Assembly: GCF_009831115.1 (NCBI RefSeq)
Contig: NZ_WUUK01000002.1
Location: 1-64,000, forward strand
DNA: 64,000 nt
Direction: 5' to 3'
Origin: Salinicoccus hispanicus
GTDB lineage: Bacteria > Bacillota > Bacilli > Staphylococcales > Salinicoccaceae
Shown here: one piece after another, positions 44,032 through 52,465 of the stretch
Layout: each line of letters begins with the position of its first letter
How positions within the stretch are numbered: position 1 is the first letter of the stretch
Program-made: the position numbers and the translations under genes
Notes under the pieces: model-generated
The model's input: the letters and a program-made list of their open reading frames with translations, nothing else
The model's database searches: none
Told to the model about the DNA's origin: nothing

Positions 44032-44805
44032 ATGGATTTCGGTTATCAGGGGAAAGTGGCAGTAATTACGGGCAGCAGTAAGGGCATCGGTCGTGAAACG
44101 GCGGGTCAGATGGTGAAGCTTGGAGCGAAGGTCATGCTGGTCGCCAGAGGTGAAGACAAGCTGATCGAAGCGAAAGAAGCACTATCCGAATACGGTGAAG
44201 TCGATTATGTTGTTGCGGATGTTAAGAAGAATGATTCGGCAGTGCACATTATTGAACAGACGATTGAAAGGTATGGACGCCTCGACATTCTCGTCAACAA
44301 TGCAGGCGGCTCATTTGCGAAGTCATTTGAGGATATATCCATCTCCGACTGGGAACAGGACCTTGATCTTAAACTGCTCGGTGCTGTCAGAATGTCGAAT
44401 GCTGCTCTGCCACATTTGAAAAAGCAGGGTGGCGCCATAGTGAATCTTACAGCGGTACTCGGCAAGACGCCGCCTGCCTCTTCATTGCCGACAACCGTTT
44501 CACGTGCTGCAGGCATGGCGATGACGAAAGCGATGAGTAAAGACCTTGGGAAATACAACATCCGGGTGAATACGGTATGCATTGGTCTTATACGCAGTGA
44601 CCAGATAGAGAAAAAATGGAAAAAGGAAGCACCTGAATTGAGCTGGGACGAATATTCAAGGCTCGACAGGCACAACATTCCGCTCGGCAGAATCGGTGAT
44701 ACGGAGGAGGCTGCCAATGTCATCACTTTTCTCTGCTCGGAACTCGCTTCATATGTAAGTGGAGATGCGATCAATATAGACGGTGCTTCCGGCCATGCAC
44801 TATAA
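44032..44805 (+). CDS. Short-chain dehydrogenase/reductase
   Basis: A 257-residue SDR with TGSSKGIGRETA as cofactor loop, ARGED after strand 2 (Arg suggests NADPH), NNAGGSFAKSFED, and the C-terminal DAINIDGASGHAL. At the usual YxxxK position the sequence reads LPTTVSRAAGMAMTKAMSKDLG: the Tyr-xxx-Lys is not present in canonical form, so the active site is atypical. The ATG follows AGGAGG-like GAGGAGGAG. It is probably cotranscribed with yebC. Substrate unknown. Confidence 0.75.
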   Translation: MDFGYQGKVAVITGSSKGIGRETAGQMVKLGAKVMLVARGEDKLIEAKEALSEYGEVDYVVADVKKNDSAVHIIEQTIERYGRLDILVNNAGGSFAKSFEDISISDWEQDLDLKLLGAVRMSNAALPHLKKQGGAIVNLTAVLGKTPPASSLPTTVSRAAGMAMTKAMSKDLGKYNIRVNTVCIGLIRSDQIEKKWKKEAPELSWDEYSRLDRHNIPLGRIGDTEEAANVITFLCSELASYVSGDAINIDGASGHAL

Positions 44806-44810
44806 ATTAT

Positions 44811-44831
44811 AACGCCTTCGGGCGTTTTTTT
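44811..44831 (+). terminator. Terminator after the SDR gene
   Basis: AACGCC-TTCG-GGCGTT with a UUCG tetraloop and a T run. Confidence 0.92.
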
Positions 44832-44832
44832 A

Positions 44833-44877
44833 TTGCCAAAATTCTGTACTAACTGTATTATTGTAATTAATACAGAA
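44833..44877 (+). promoter_or_regulatory. Promoter and palindromic operator of the GntR/ABC operon
   Basis: A sigma-A promoter (TTGCCA 44833-44838, 17 bases, TATTAT 44856-44861) is overlaid by an inverted repeat whose outer arms are TTCTGTA (44842-44848) and TACAGAA (44871-44877). The repeat covers the spacer, the -10 box and the start point, as expected for autorepression by the YtrA-type regulator just downstream. Confidence 0.7.
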
Positions 44878-44893
44878 CGGAGGAGGTGGCCGG

Positions 44894-45286
44894 ATGATCA
44901 ATTTGGACTTAAAAAGTCGCATACCAATTTATGAACAACTTATAGATAGGATAAAACAGCTTATCATACAAGGTGTTATAAAACCGGATGAAAAGCTTCC
45001 CTCGGTCAGAAATCTTGCACAGGAACTGACAATCAATCCCAATACGATACAAAAAGCCTATCGGGAACTGGAAAGGGAGGGCTATATCTATTCTCTGCCT
45101 GGCAAAGGCAGCTTCGTGAGCGAAGTGACAGAGCAGGAAAATAACGTTAAGATACAGGCGCTTACGCAGGATTTCCAAAGGATTGTCGGCGAGCTGCTTT
45201 ATCTGGGGGCTTCAAAAGAACGTCTGATTGCACTGATACAGAAGACGACAGAAGAAGGGAGAAATAAAGATGAAACTCGAGACTAG
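44894..45286 (+). CDS. GntR-family regulator, YtrA subfamily
   Basis: A 130-residue repressor. The winged helix is PIYEQLIDRIKQLIIQGVI ... LPSVRNLAQELTINPNTIQKAYRELEREG, with wing IYSLPGKGSFVSE. The short helical C-terminal tail (~50 residues) is typical of the YtrA group, which controls ABC transporter operons and responds to cell-envelope antibiotics in several species. The ATG follows GGAGGAGG. It overlaps the ABC ATPase gene by 17 bases, so regulator and transporter form one operon. Confidence 0.88.
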   Translation: MINLDLKSRIPIYEQLIDRIKQLIIQGVIKPDEKLPSVRNLAQELTINPNTIQKAYRELEREGYIYSLPGKGSFVSEVTEQENNVKIQALTQDFQRIVGELLYLGASKERLIALIQKTTEEGRNKDETRD

Positions 45287-46175
45287 ACAGCTTGATAAAT
45301 CCTTTGGCAGGAAAAAGGCAGTGGACGCAGTGACATTGACAGTCACCTCAGGAACTATCCACGGGCTCCTTGGTTCCAATGGCGCAGGCAAGACCACCTT
45401 CATGAAAACACTCGGGGGCATCTATAAGCCGGACGCCGGAGTGGTACTTTTTGATGATGCATCCATATTTGAAAATCCATCCGTCAAAAATGATGTGGTT
45501 TTCATCAATGACATCCCGTATTTTTTCAATGGGGCAACCCTCGGTTCAATGGCGACCTTCTATAAGGCAATGTATCCAAAATGGTCGACAAAACGTTTCA
45601 AGCAGCTGTCTGCACACTTCGGATTGGAAGCGAAAAAGCCGCTTTCCCAGCTTTCCAAAGGGATGAAGCGGCAGGCATCCTTCATACTGGCCTTTTCTGC
45701 ACGGCCGAAAGTGATGCTGCTCGATGAACCTTTTGACGGACTCGATCCAATCATCCGACGCCAGGTCAAGAACATCATGATGCAGGATATCGCCAACCAT
45801 GGAATGACTGTTATCGCATCGAGCCACAACTTGAGGGAAATGGAAGACCTATGTGACTCCGTGTCCATCATGCATCAGGGCAAGCAGCTCTTCCACCGTG
45901 ATCTCAACGAAGTCAAAGGTTCACACTGCAAGTTGCAGATCGCTTTTGAAAACCTGCCTGATGATCAATTCTTTCAAGAGATGGGCGTTGTCCATCACGA
46001 AGCGAAAGGAAGGGTCCTCACATGCATCATCAAAGGGGACATCAGTCAGATTGAAGAGAAAGTGACGAAGTACGACCCGCTCATGTATGACATACTGCCG
46101 CTGTCGCTGGAAGAAATATTCGCATATGAAATGGGGGATAAAGGTTATGAAATCAGCAACATCATTGTTGAATAG
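45270..46175 (+). CDS. ABC transporter ATP-binding protein (YtrB-like)
   Basis: A 301-residue nucleotide-binding protein: Walker A GSNGAGKT, Q-loop region FINDIPYFF, signature LSKGMKRQA (in place of LSGGQ), Walker B VMLLDEPFDGLD and H-switch SSHNL. It is followed by a ~80-residue C-terminal domain as in the YtrB/BcrA type. It pairs with the large permease downstream, whose start lies 29 bases inside this gene. Export of, or resistance to, envelope-active peptides is a family-based guess. Confidence 0.9.
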   Translation: MKLETRQLDKSFGRKKAVDAVTLTVTSGTIHGLLGSNGAGKTTFMKTLGGIYKPDAGVVLFDDASIFENPSVKNDVVFINDIPYFFNGATLGSMATFYKAMYPKWSTKRFKQLSAHFGLEAKKPLSQLSKGMKRQASFILAFSARPKVMLLDEPFDGLDPIIRRQVKNIMMQDIANHGMTVIASSHNLREMEDLCDSVSIMHQGKQLFHRDLNEVKGSHCKLQIAFENLPDDQFFQEMGVVHHEAKGRVLTCIIKGDISQIEEKVTKYDPLMYDILPLSLEEIFAYEMGDKGYEISNIIVE

Positions 46176-48144
46176 AACATTACTGAACCACTTCATGGGC
46201 GGCATATTCTGGCTGACAGTCCTGTTTCTCATCGGCAATATACTTATTCAGCCACTCTACTTGTGGATCCGATCTGTAAATAGTGAACCAGTAGGCAATA
46301 TGACTTTCATATCAGGCAGCATGCTTAATGAAACCCTTCCGTTTCAACTTGCAGCGAGCATGATCTATGTTGTTCTGATGGTGATGTTCCTGTTCAGCTA
46401 CAAACATAAAGAAGCATCACTCGACTTCATGCACAGCATGCCTGTGAAAAGAAGGAAATTACTGAGTCATGCACTGATTGCGGGTGTGATCAATATCATC
46501 ATCCCACTTGTGATTACTGCAGTGATTCTTTTCTTTGAAAGATACTTCCTGATATTCGATATTACAATAATGGAGATTGTGGAATGGTTCTTCTACACTT
46601 TGTTTGTACTGCTTGTCGTTTTCGCCATTTCAGTATTTGTCGGATTTCTTGTGAACAGCATGTTCGTCCATATGCAGCTTGTTGTCATTGTGTTTTTCCT
46701 ACCTGTTGTGTTCTGGGGATTGACAGTATCAGTCGCAGACTTGCTTTATGATGGTATTGCACCTACGCCTTCAACAGGTGGCGACGGACTTATGGGTGTA
46801 GTGGTCAATAATACGTTCCCGATTTTCGCAATCCAGCAGATCATCGATGGTTTTACATTGTGGAAGATGATCATCTGGATAGGGATAGCTGTAGTGCTCA
46901 TAATTCTGTCCTACCTCTACTACAATAGAAGTAGAAGTGAAAACGTACATCAGACTTTCAATAATGGCTGGATCAGGGATATACTGGTTGCTTTTATTAC
47001 AATTTCCGGAATGCTGCTCGTTGGACTGGTCATTTCATTCGCTTTGCCGAACTTGACCGTTGTATATGTATTTGCATTTGTCATAGGTGCAATATTCTCG
47101 TATATTACCCAAGAAATGTTTTTCCAAGGAACGGCTAAAATAAATTTCAGATGGCGTTCCATACTCATATCGGCAATTTCTGTAGTCGTTTTCTGGATTG
47201 TATTTATTATCGGTTGGCAACAGTATACCTCCTATGTGCCTGACCAGAGCAGTGTTGAAAGTGTCAGCATCAATGGTAATTGGAGTAGTAACAACTGGAT
47301 GAGTAATCAAGGTGAGAGCATAATGACAGAGGATTACTTGTTCATAGAAGATAAGAATGTCATCAGTGAAGGGGTTGCGCTTCATCAGGAAGCTATTACC
47401 AATGAAGGTATGCCTGAAAGTGGTGTACCAGAATCCTTTGAAATCATCTATAAAATGCAGGACGGTTCCTATGTGAATAGAAGCTATGATAATATTTCCA
47501 TGGAAAATGAAAAATATCAGTCAATGATGGAGACTTTGAACAGTGGTGAATACTCAAAAGTATATGATGTTGTTTACAACATAGAGGATAGTAGTGAGAT
47601 TAATAATCTTGAGCTCTATGGCATTGAAGGCTACATCAATCTGGAGAGTTCAGTTGAGATTGCTGAATTCACTGATGCCTATCAGAAAGCAGCACATCAG
47701 GTCGATACAGAGATGCCGATGCTGACGAATAATTCGAATGCATCAGCTGCAAGTGCATCTCTCAGTACAGATGGCAACTACTACAATGGAAATGTTTCCA
47801 TATATAACCCTGCTCTGATCAACAAGGTGACTGAAGATCAGAATCTGGCGGAGTTTCTCGGTATCGGGAGTAGTCAGAATATGCATACGGTCTCACTTTC
47901 TGATGATGCAAAAGAGAGCTTCTTCAGGGACTACGAGACCATGTCTTTTGATGAGCTCAGTGAAAAATATGATGTAGAGTCTTTGGATGATAGAGAAGAT
48001 GTCATCAACAGTATAAATAATGGCGGTCTGGATGCGAGCGGAGACAAGGTGTTGTTATATTCCCCTGAGTACATGGGCATGGAAATGGACGTGGAAGAAG
48101 TCGAATCATTAGCAGATGCGTTCATCATGCTCGGCATCGAGTAG
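46147..48144 (+). CDS. ABC transporter permease with large extracytoplasmic domain
   Basis: A 665-residue membrane protein. The first ~380 residues contain about ten hydrophobic segments, with EASLDFMHSMPVKRRKLLSHAL as a cytoplasmic coupling loop similar to ABC-2 permeases. After a last helix (SAISVVVFWIVFIIGW) comes a ~270-residue soluble, acidic extracytoplasmic domain. This single permease may serve as a homodimer with the upstream ATPase. The start at 46147 gives the best N-terminus; upstream in-frame codons lie inside the ATPase gene. Confidence 0.78.
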   Translation: MKSATSLLNRTLLNHFMGGIFWLTVLFLIGNILIQPLYLWIRSVNSEPVGNMTFISGSMLNETLPFQLAASMIYVVLMVMFLFSYKHKEASLDFMHSMPVKRRKLLSHALIAGVINIIIPLVITAVILFFERYFLIFDITIMEIVEWFFYTLFVLLVVFAISVFVGFLVNSMFVHMQLVVIVFFLPVVFWGLTVSVADLLYDGIAPTPSTGGDGLMGVVVNNTFPIFAIQQIIDGFTLWKMIIWIGIAVVLIILSYLYYNRSRSENVHQTFNNGWIRDILVAFITISGMLLVGLVISFALPNLTVVYVFAFVIGAIFSYITQEMFFQGTAKINFRWRSILISAISVVVFWIVFIIGWQQYTSYVPDQSSVESVSINGNWSSNNWMSNQGESIMTEDYLFIEDKNVISEGVALHQEAITNEGMPESGVPESFEIIYKMQDGSYVNRSYDNISMENEKYQSMMETLNSGEYSKVYDVVYNIEDSSEINNLELYGIEGYINLESSVEIAEFTDAYQKAAHQVDTEMPMLTNNSNASAASASLSTDGNYYNGNVSIYNPALINKVTEDQNLAEFLGIGSSQNMHTVSLSDDAKESFFRDYETMSFDELSEKYDVESLDDREDVINSINNGGLDASGDKVLLYSPEYMGMEMDVEEVESLADAFIMLGIE

Positions 48145-48221
48145 GCTGATATATAGAAAGTTTTAATTCCTTCACATTCTTTCTCCGAATTTTGTATAAT
48201 TGGGGGAAGGAGATGAGCGTG

Positions 48222-48749
48222 ATGAAAACCAAATATCTCGATAAAAGAGGGTGGAGACGTCTCCTCCGATCGGACTACAAAGAGAAAATCGTAAATTATG
48301 ATGGTGAAAAAATACTGGTGGGGCTGATAGATATTCATAAAGTGCGCTCCCCGCTTACAGTGCCGATACTCGGTGAGAAGGTGCGGGTATGCGACAACCA
48401 TTATAAATGGCTGCAGATCATGCCTGAAAATAGAAACTACAGTATTACAGTCATGTATGATGATAATTATGAAGTGCTGCAATACTATTTTGATATCAAT
48501 GTCGAGCATATCCTGGAGCTTGGCAATGCACGGCGCAAGGATATCTACCTGGATGTGCTCGTACTTCCGGATGGAAGATATGAGCTCGTTGATGAAAGAG
48601 ATCTGAAGCGGGCAATCAAAAGAGGGCATATCACTAAAGCCCAGTATGACTATGCCTATTCTGTGGCAAATGAAGTGATCGAGGAGATCGACACGGATTT
48701 CACCCAGTTTGAAAAGCTTGTCCATTACTGTAGAAAATCACTCGCATAA
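48222..48749 (+). CDS. DUF402-domain protein
   Basis: A 175-residue cytosolic protein of the DUF402 family, known from proteins acting on nucleoside di- and triphosphates. Motifs include WLQIMPENRNYSITVMYDD, QYYFDINVEHILE, the metal-binding pair DIYLDVLVLPDG and LVDERDLKRAIKRGHITKAQYDYA. ATG at 48222 is nine bases after AAGGAG; an ATG directly against that site is too close. Short, monocistronic. Confidence 0.8.
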   Translation: MKTKYLDKRGWRRLLRSDYKEKIVNYDGEKILVGLIDIHKVRSPLTVPILGEKVRVCDNHYKWLQIMPENRNYSITVMYDDNYEVLQYYFDINVEHILELGNARRKDIYLDVLVLPDGRYELVDERDLKRAIKRGHITKAQYDYAYSVANEVIEEIDTDFTQFEKLVHYCRKSLA

Positions 48750-48752
48750 TAG

Positions 48753-48791
48753 AAAATACGAACGACCAAATATTTGGTCGTTCGTATTTTT
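48753..48791. terminator. Bidirectional terminator after the DUF402 gene
   Basis: A perfect 19-bp palindrome centred at 48771/48772 (outer arm AAAATACGAACGACCAAAT), with T runs on both strands, lies between convergent genes. Confidence 0.92.
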
Positions 48792-48821
48792 GATTGCTGG
48801 AACTCTTAAATTGCGTCCGGG

Positions 48822-49706
48822 TCAGGTCGTAATGAAATCTCCACCGTTGACATGGAGGACCTGACCGGTCATGTAGCTTGAGTCATTGCTTGCCAGCATG
48901 ACATAGCTTGGTGCAAGCTCACTCGGCTGTCCACGACGGCCCATTGGTGTACTGCCACCGTGCTTCTCGACTTTCTCAGCACTGAACGTTGCTGGAATGA
49001 GTGGTGTATAGATCGGGCCTGGAGCCACACCATTTACCCGGATGCCCTTTTCCGCCAGATTGCCTGAAAGGGAACGGGTGAATGATGTAATGGCACCGTT
49101 TGTCGCTGAATACTCGATAAGTTCCGGTGAACCTCTGTATGCAGTGACGCTTGTCGTATTGATGATGGCATCCCCCTTATTCAGATGCGGTACTGCCGCC
49201 TGTGCCATGAAGATGAAGCCATAGATGTTCGTTTCGAATGTTTCCCGGATCTGCGCTTCCGTAATATCAAGGAATTCATCCGTCGGATACTGTACCCCAG
49301 CGTGATTGACGAGTACATTCAATTTGCCGAAGTTATCGATGGTGAACTTGACGAGCTTCTCGCATTCTTCCTTCTGCTTCACATCGAAAGCATATATTTC
49401 ACATTTCGCACCATAAGACTCCGCAATTTCTTTTGTTTTTTTGGCATCATCGTGTTCATCGAGATAGCCGATGACGATATTCGCGCCTTCTTTTGCATAG
49501 GCTATCGCAACTGCGCGGCCGATCCCGGAATCGCCGCCTGTTATGATGGCTACCTTATCTTGTAGTTTGCCGCTGCCTCTGTAGTTTTCATCTTCAAATA
49601 TCGGCTTTGGATCCATATCTTCTTCTATGCCTGGCTGACGGTCTTGTGTATAGCCTTCAACTGCTTCATCCACACGTTCATATTTGTTCTTTTCAGTCAT
49701 TATCAT
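48822..49706 (-). CDS. Stress-type short-chain dehydrogenase (YhdF/YdaD-like) with an altered active site
   Basis: A 294-residue SDR with the ~40-residue N-terminal extension typical of YhdF/YdaD/YhxC general stress proteins (YTQDRQPGIEEDMDPKPIF). The cofactor loop is TGGDSGIGRAVAIAYAKEG. Two hallmark positions differ: the NNAG motif reads NHAG, and the catalytic YSATK reads YSATNG (codon AAC at the Lys position). This Lys is normally essential, so activity is uncertain. The first of two starts (49706, 49700) after AGGAGG is given. A sigma-B promoter lies upstream. Confidence 0.85.
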   Translation of the reverse strand: MIMTEKNKYERVDEAVEGYTQDRQPGIEEDMDPKPIFEDENYRGSGKLQDKVAIITGGDSGIGRAVAIAYAKEGANIVIGYLDEHDDAKKTKEIAESYGAKCEIYAFDVKQKEECEKLVKFTIDNFGKLNVLVNHAGVQYPTDEFLDITEAQIRETFETNIYGFIFMAQAAVPHLNKGDAIINTTSVTAYRGSPELIEYSATNGAITSFTRSLSGNLAEKGIRVNGVAPGPIYTPLIPATFSAEKVEKHGGSTPMGRRGQPSELAPSYVMLASNDSSYMTGQVLHVNGGDFITT

Positions 49707-49738
49707 CGTGCCTCCTATTGGAATGATGTAATAGGCAT

Positions 49739-49764
49739 ATACCCAACACTTGGATTATTTACAC
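49739..49764 (-). promoter_or_regulatory. Sigma-B-type promoter of the stress SDR gene
   Basis: Minus strand: GTGTAA (49764-49759), 14 bases, GGGTAT (49744-49739). The -10 matches sigma-B consensus fully and the -35 at five of six positions. It is 33 bases upstream of the start codon. Confidence 0.75.
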
Positions 49765-49837
49765 TTATTGATGTCCAGGCATTGTATGAACCCTTATTTA
49801 TGATAGTATTTCATTATTGATGAAAGGATGTTGCATA

Positions 49838-50695
49838 ATGAAAGTCGACGATTATAAGCTTCTCGTCACCCTGGATGAAACACGGACACTGCGGCGGGCA
49901 GCTGAAAAGCTGTTCATCTCCCAGCCTGCTGTCAGCCAGCGCCTCAAATCCATTGAAGACGAGTGGGGGGTAAAAATTTTCATCCGAACAAAAAAGGAAC
50001 TGTATGTAACAGGAGAGGGAGAAAAGATCATTGATCATGCGCGGAGTGTGGTTGAACGTGAGGCACTGGTCAAGGAGTATATCCGGGCCAATCAGAATTC
50101 CATACAGGGAAACCTGTCGATAGGTGTCTCCTCCCTTATCGGTCATACGATTCTTCCGGAAATAGTGGCACAATATCTGAAGTTGTATCCAAATGTAAAT
50201 ATTAAGATCAAAGTCGGGTCTTCCCAGCAGATCATCGGGGAACAGAACGACTTTCATATTTCCATTGTTCGTGGAAATCAGATACTCAACAAGCAGAATG
50301 AACTGCTGTTTGTAGATCGCCACTATCTGGTGGCGCCGAAAGAAAAAGATGATAAATCCAGGCTCCCGATCATAGAGTTCCAGGCGGATCCGATGTACAT
50401 CAGTGAAATAGAGCAGTTTTTTGAGCATCGTTTCAGCCGCAAGTACGACTCGCAGATCAAAGTCGATCAGATTGCCACTTGCCGGGCACTGCTTCTCGAG
50501 GGCATCGGGATGACGGTACTGCCTGAAATTGTTTTGGAAGGGTTTGACAAAGAAAAGTTCAATATTGACGAAGTGACAGTGGAAGGTCGCCCGATTACAC
50601 GTGACACGTATATTGCATTCGATAGAAGTGTACTTGAACTGCCACAGGTGAAGGCATTTCTGACTCTTGTAAGAACATTCGTCAATGCAAACTGA
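49838..50695 (+). CDS. LysR-family transcriptional regulator
   Basis: A 285-residue LTTR. The N-terminal HTH is YKLLVTLDETRTLRRAAEKLFISQPAVSQRLKSIEDEWGVKIFIRT, read here in parts: TLRRAAEKLFISQPAVSQRL is the classical LysR helix pair. The effector domain starts at GNLSIGVSSLIGHTILPEI. ATG 49838 follows AAAGGATG. It lies 26 bases before an MFS transporter gene on the same strand, so it may control it. Effector unknown. Confidence 0.88.
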   Translation: MKVDDYKLLVTLDETRTLRRAAEKLFISQPAVSQRLKSIEDEWGVKIFIRTKKELYVTGEGEKIIDHARSVVEREALVKEYIRANQNSIQGNLSIGVSSLIGHTILPEIVAQYLKLYPNVNIKIKVGSSQQIIGEQNDFHISIVRGNQILNKQNELLFVDRHYLVAPKEKDDKSRLPIIEFQADPMYISEIEQFFEHRFSRKYDSQIKVDQIATCRALLLEGIGMTVLPEIVLEGFDKEKFNIDEVTVEGRPITRDTYIAFDRSVLELPQVKAFLTLVRTFVNAN

Positions 50696-50721
50696 ACATA
50701 ACAACATTACATACAGAAAGA

Positions 50722-51939
50722 ATGGATAACATGATGCGTGAACTTTTCAAGATACAGAACTACCGGCTGTTCCTCATCAATATGGGACTGCTTGGGATGG
50801 CTGTCTCCCTGACAGCGCCATTCCTGGTTATTTTCATGACGGAGACGCACGGCATGTCGACTTCGGCCTATGGGGTGTTCATGGCTACAGCAGCAGTGGG
50901 CAGTTTCCTGATGAATACGGTAATAGGCAGGAAGAGTGATAACCTGGCTTTTGATCGTAAATATCTGATCATCAGTGCTCTGGTGATGATGATCATAGCT
51001 TATGGCAGTTATCTTGTAATCGGCAATGTATGGCTGCTGGCATTATCCTATATCATCTTTGCAGCACTTGGTGCGCCCGCGATGCCTCAGCTTTACGCAT
51101 CAGCCAGGGAATCGATCAATGCCTATAGATCCAATATGGCAGTGATGGCCAACACGGTACTCAGATCCATGTTCTCTTTCGGCTTTCTTTTTGGTCCTCT
51201 GATCGGGTCCGTGCTGATTGGAATCTATGGTTTCAACGGACTCTTTACCGGAACCGTCATAATGTTCATTCTTGTACTGGTACTGTCGATTTTGATTCAG
51301 CCGGCACAGAAGCGGGTTGCCCCGCAAAGTGCTGCCAACATAAGGGATCATGAAGAAAAGAAGGCGCCCAACATCCTCAAAACACCTGCACTGCTGTTGC
51401 CATTTGTGGCTTTTACCATGCTGCATGTGGGACAATGGATGTATCTTCTGAATATGCCACTGTATGTCACGAATTTTCTGGGAGAGCAGGAGCGGGGTGT
51501 TGGAATACTTTCAAGTCTCTGTGCAGGGCTTGAAGTTCCTTTCATGATTTTCATGGGTTATGTCGCAGGCAAGGTCAGTTCGAAGTCACTTCTGATTATC
51601 GGTGCTTTTCTCGGCAGTCTGTTCTTTCTTTCAATCGGCATATTCAATGACTTTACAGCGATGGTGATCGGCCAGCTGCCTCTGGCTATTTTCCTGGCAG
51701 TACTGCTCGGTCTCGGCATCAGTTATTTTCAGGATCTGCTTCCCGATTTTCCAGGGTATGCATCGACACTATTCGCCAATGCAATGATCATCGGCCAGCT
51801 GCTGGGCAACCTGCTTGGTGGAATCGCCAGTGATGTTGTAGGCTTGGAGTATTCATTCTTTATTGCAGGTGCGTTCGTATTTACAGCGTTCATATTATTT
51901 TTCTTTACTCAGAGTGAAATCAGGAAAGGAGAAGTCTAA
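50722..51939 (+). CDS. MFS transporter, sugar-efflux (SET)-like
   Basis: A 405-residue transporter with about 12 hydrophobic segments. MTETHGMSTSAYGVFMATAAVGSF and the loop GRKSDNLAFDRKYLII resemble SetA/SetB sugar efflux proteins, as does YASARESINAY in the fourth loop. Substrate not determined. The start has a weak site; ATG at 50722 or the internal ATGs at 50731/50734 are possible. The DUF456 gene overlaps its stop codon (TAATG). Confidence 0.82.
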   Translation: MDNMMRELFKIQNYRLFLINMGLLGMAVSLTAPFLVIFMTETHGMSTSAYGVFMATAAVGSFLMNTVIGRKSDNLAFDRKYLIISALVMMIIAYGSYLVIGNVWLLALSYIIFAALGAPAMPQLYASARESINAYRSNMAVMANTVLRSMFSFGFLFGPLIGSVLIGIYGFNGLFTGTVIMFILVLVLSILIQPAQKRVAPQSAANIRDHEEKKAPNILKTPALLLPFVAFTMLHVGQWMYLLNMPLYVTNFLGEQERGVGILSSLCAGLEVPFMIFMGYVAGKVSSKSLLIIGAFLGSLFFLSIGIFNDFTAMVIGQLPLAIFLAVLLGLGISYFQDLLPDFPGYASTLFANAMIIGQLLGNLLGGIASDVVGLEYSFFIAGAFVFTAFILFFFTQSEIRKGEV

Positions 51940-52424
51940 TGGAAATCATATGGTGGCTCATTGTCATCGCTTCGTTCATCATCGGATTTGCAGGACTGGT
52001 TTTCCCGGTTGTGCCTTCGGTACTGATGTTCTGGATCGGCTTTCTCGTTTATCAGTTCCTAATCAACAGCGGCACCCTATCATGGATGTTCTGGATTATC
52101 ATGTTCGTTCTGACAATGCTGGTCCTCTTCAGCGACATCATCGCAAACAGCTATTTCGTCAAAAGATATGGAGGTTCAAAGCGCGGTGAATATGCTGCCA
52201 TCGTCGGTGTGCTCATCGGCATGTTCGTCTATCCGCCAATCGGGATCATCGTTGTTCCTTTTGTGCTTGTTCTGATTGTCGAGCTTCTTAATTCAAAGGA
52301 CGTCAATCAGGCGTTCAAAGCTTCTATCGGTTCGCTGCTTGCATTCCTTTCGAGTGCAGTGTTCGACGCAGTCGTCTTTACGGTAATGGTAGTATGGTTC
52401 CTGCTGGATGCACTCGTTTTCTAG
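51939..52424 (+). CDS. DUF456-family membrane protein
   Basis: A 161-residue protein of the DUF456 family: about four hydrophobic segments with GLVFPVVPSVLMFWIGFLVYQF, a central cytoplasmic loop SYFVKRYGGSKRGEYAAIVGVLIG (Lys/Arg and Gly rich, family-conserved) and PPIGIIVVPFVLVLIVEL. Function unknown. ATG overlaps the MFS stop, so it is translated from the same message. A terminator follows at once. Confidence 0.85.
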   Translation: MEIIWWLIVIASFIIGFAGLVFPVVPSVLMFWIGFLVYQFLINSGTLSWMFWIIMFVLTMLVLFSDIIANSYFVKRYGGSKRGEYAAIVGVLIGMFVYPPIGIIVVPFVLVLIVELLNSKDVNQAFKASIGSLLAFLSSAVFDAVVFTVMVVWFLLDALVF

Positions 52425-52427
52425 AAT

Positions 52428-52462
52428 AAATAAGGAGCCCCTCATCGAGGGGCTCCTTATTT
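52428..52462. terminator. Bidirectional terminator between DUF456 and the ABC importer operon
   Basis: Perfect stem AAATAAGGAGCCCCTC / GAGGGGCTCCTTATTT with loop ATC, between convergent transcripts. Confidence 0.93.
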
Positions 52463-52465
52463 GTT

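Noticed and set aside
48195-48200. TATAAT just upstream of the DUF402 gene as its -10 box
   Set aside because: The predicted transcript would start inside the ribosome site, leaving no room for initiation, and no matching -35 is present.
49814-50707. Long antisense frame opposite the LysR gene (297 codons)
   Set aside because: The plus-strand LysR protein has full family motifs and a ribosome site; the antisense product is Cys/His/Phe rich with no recognisable motif.
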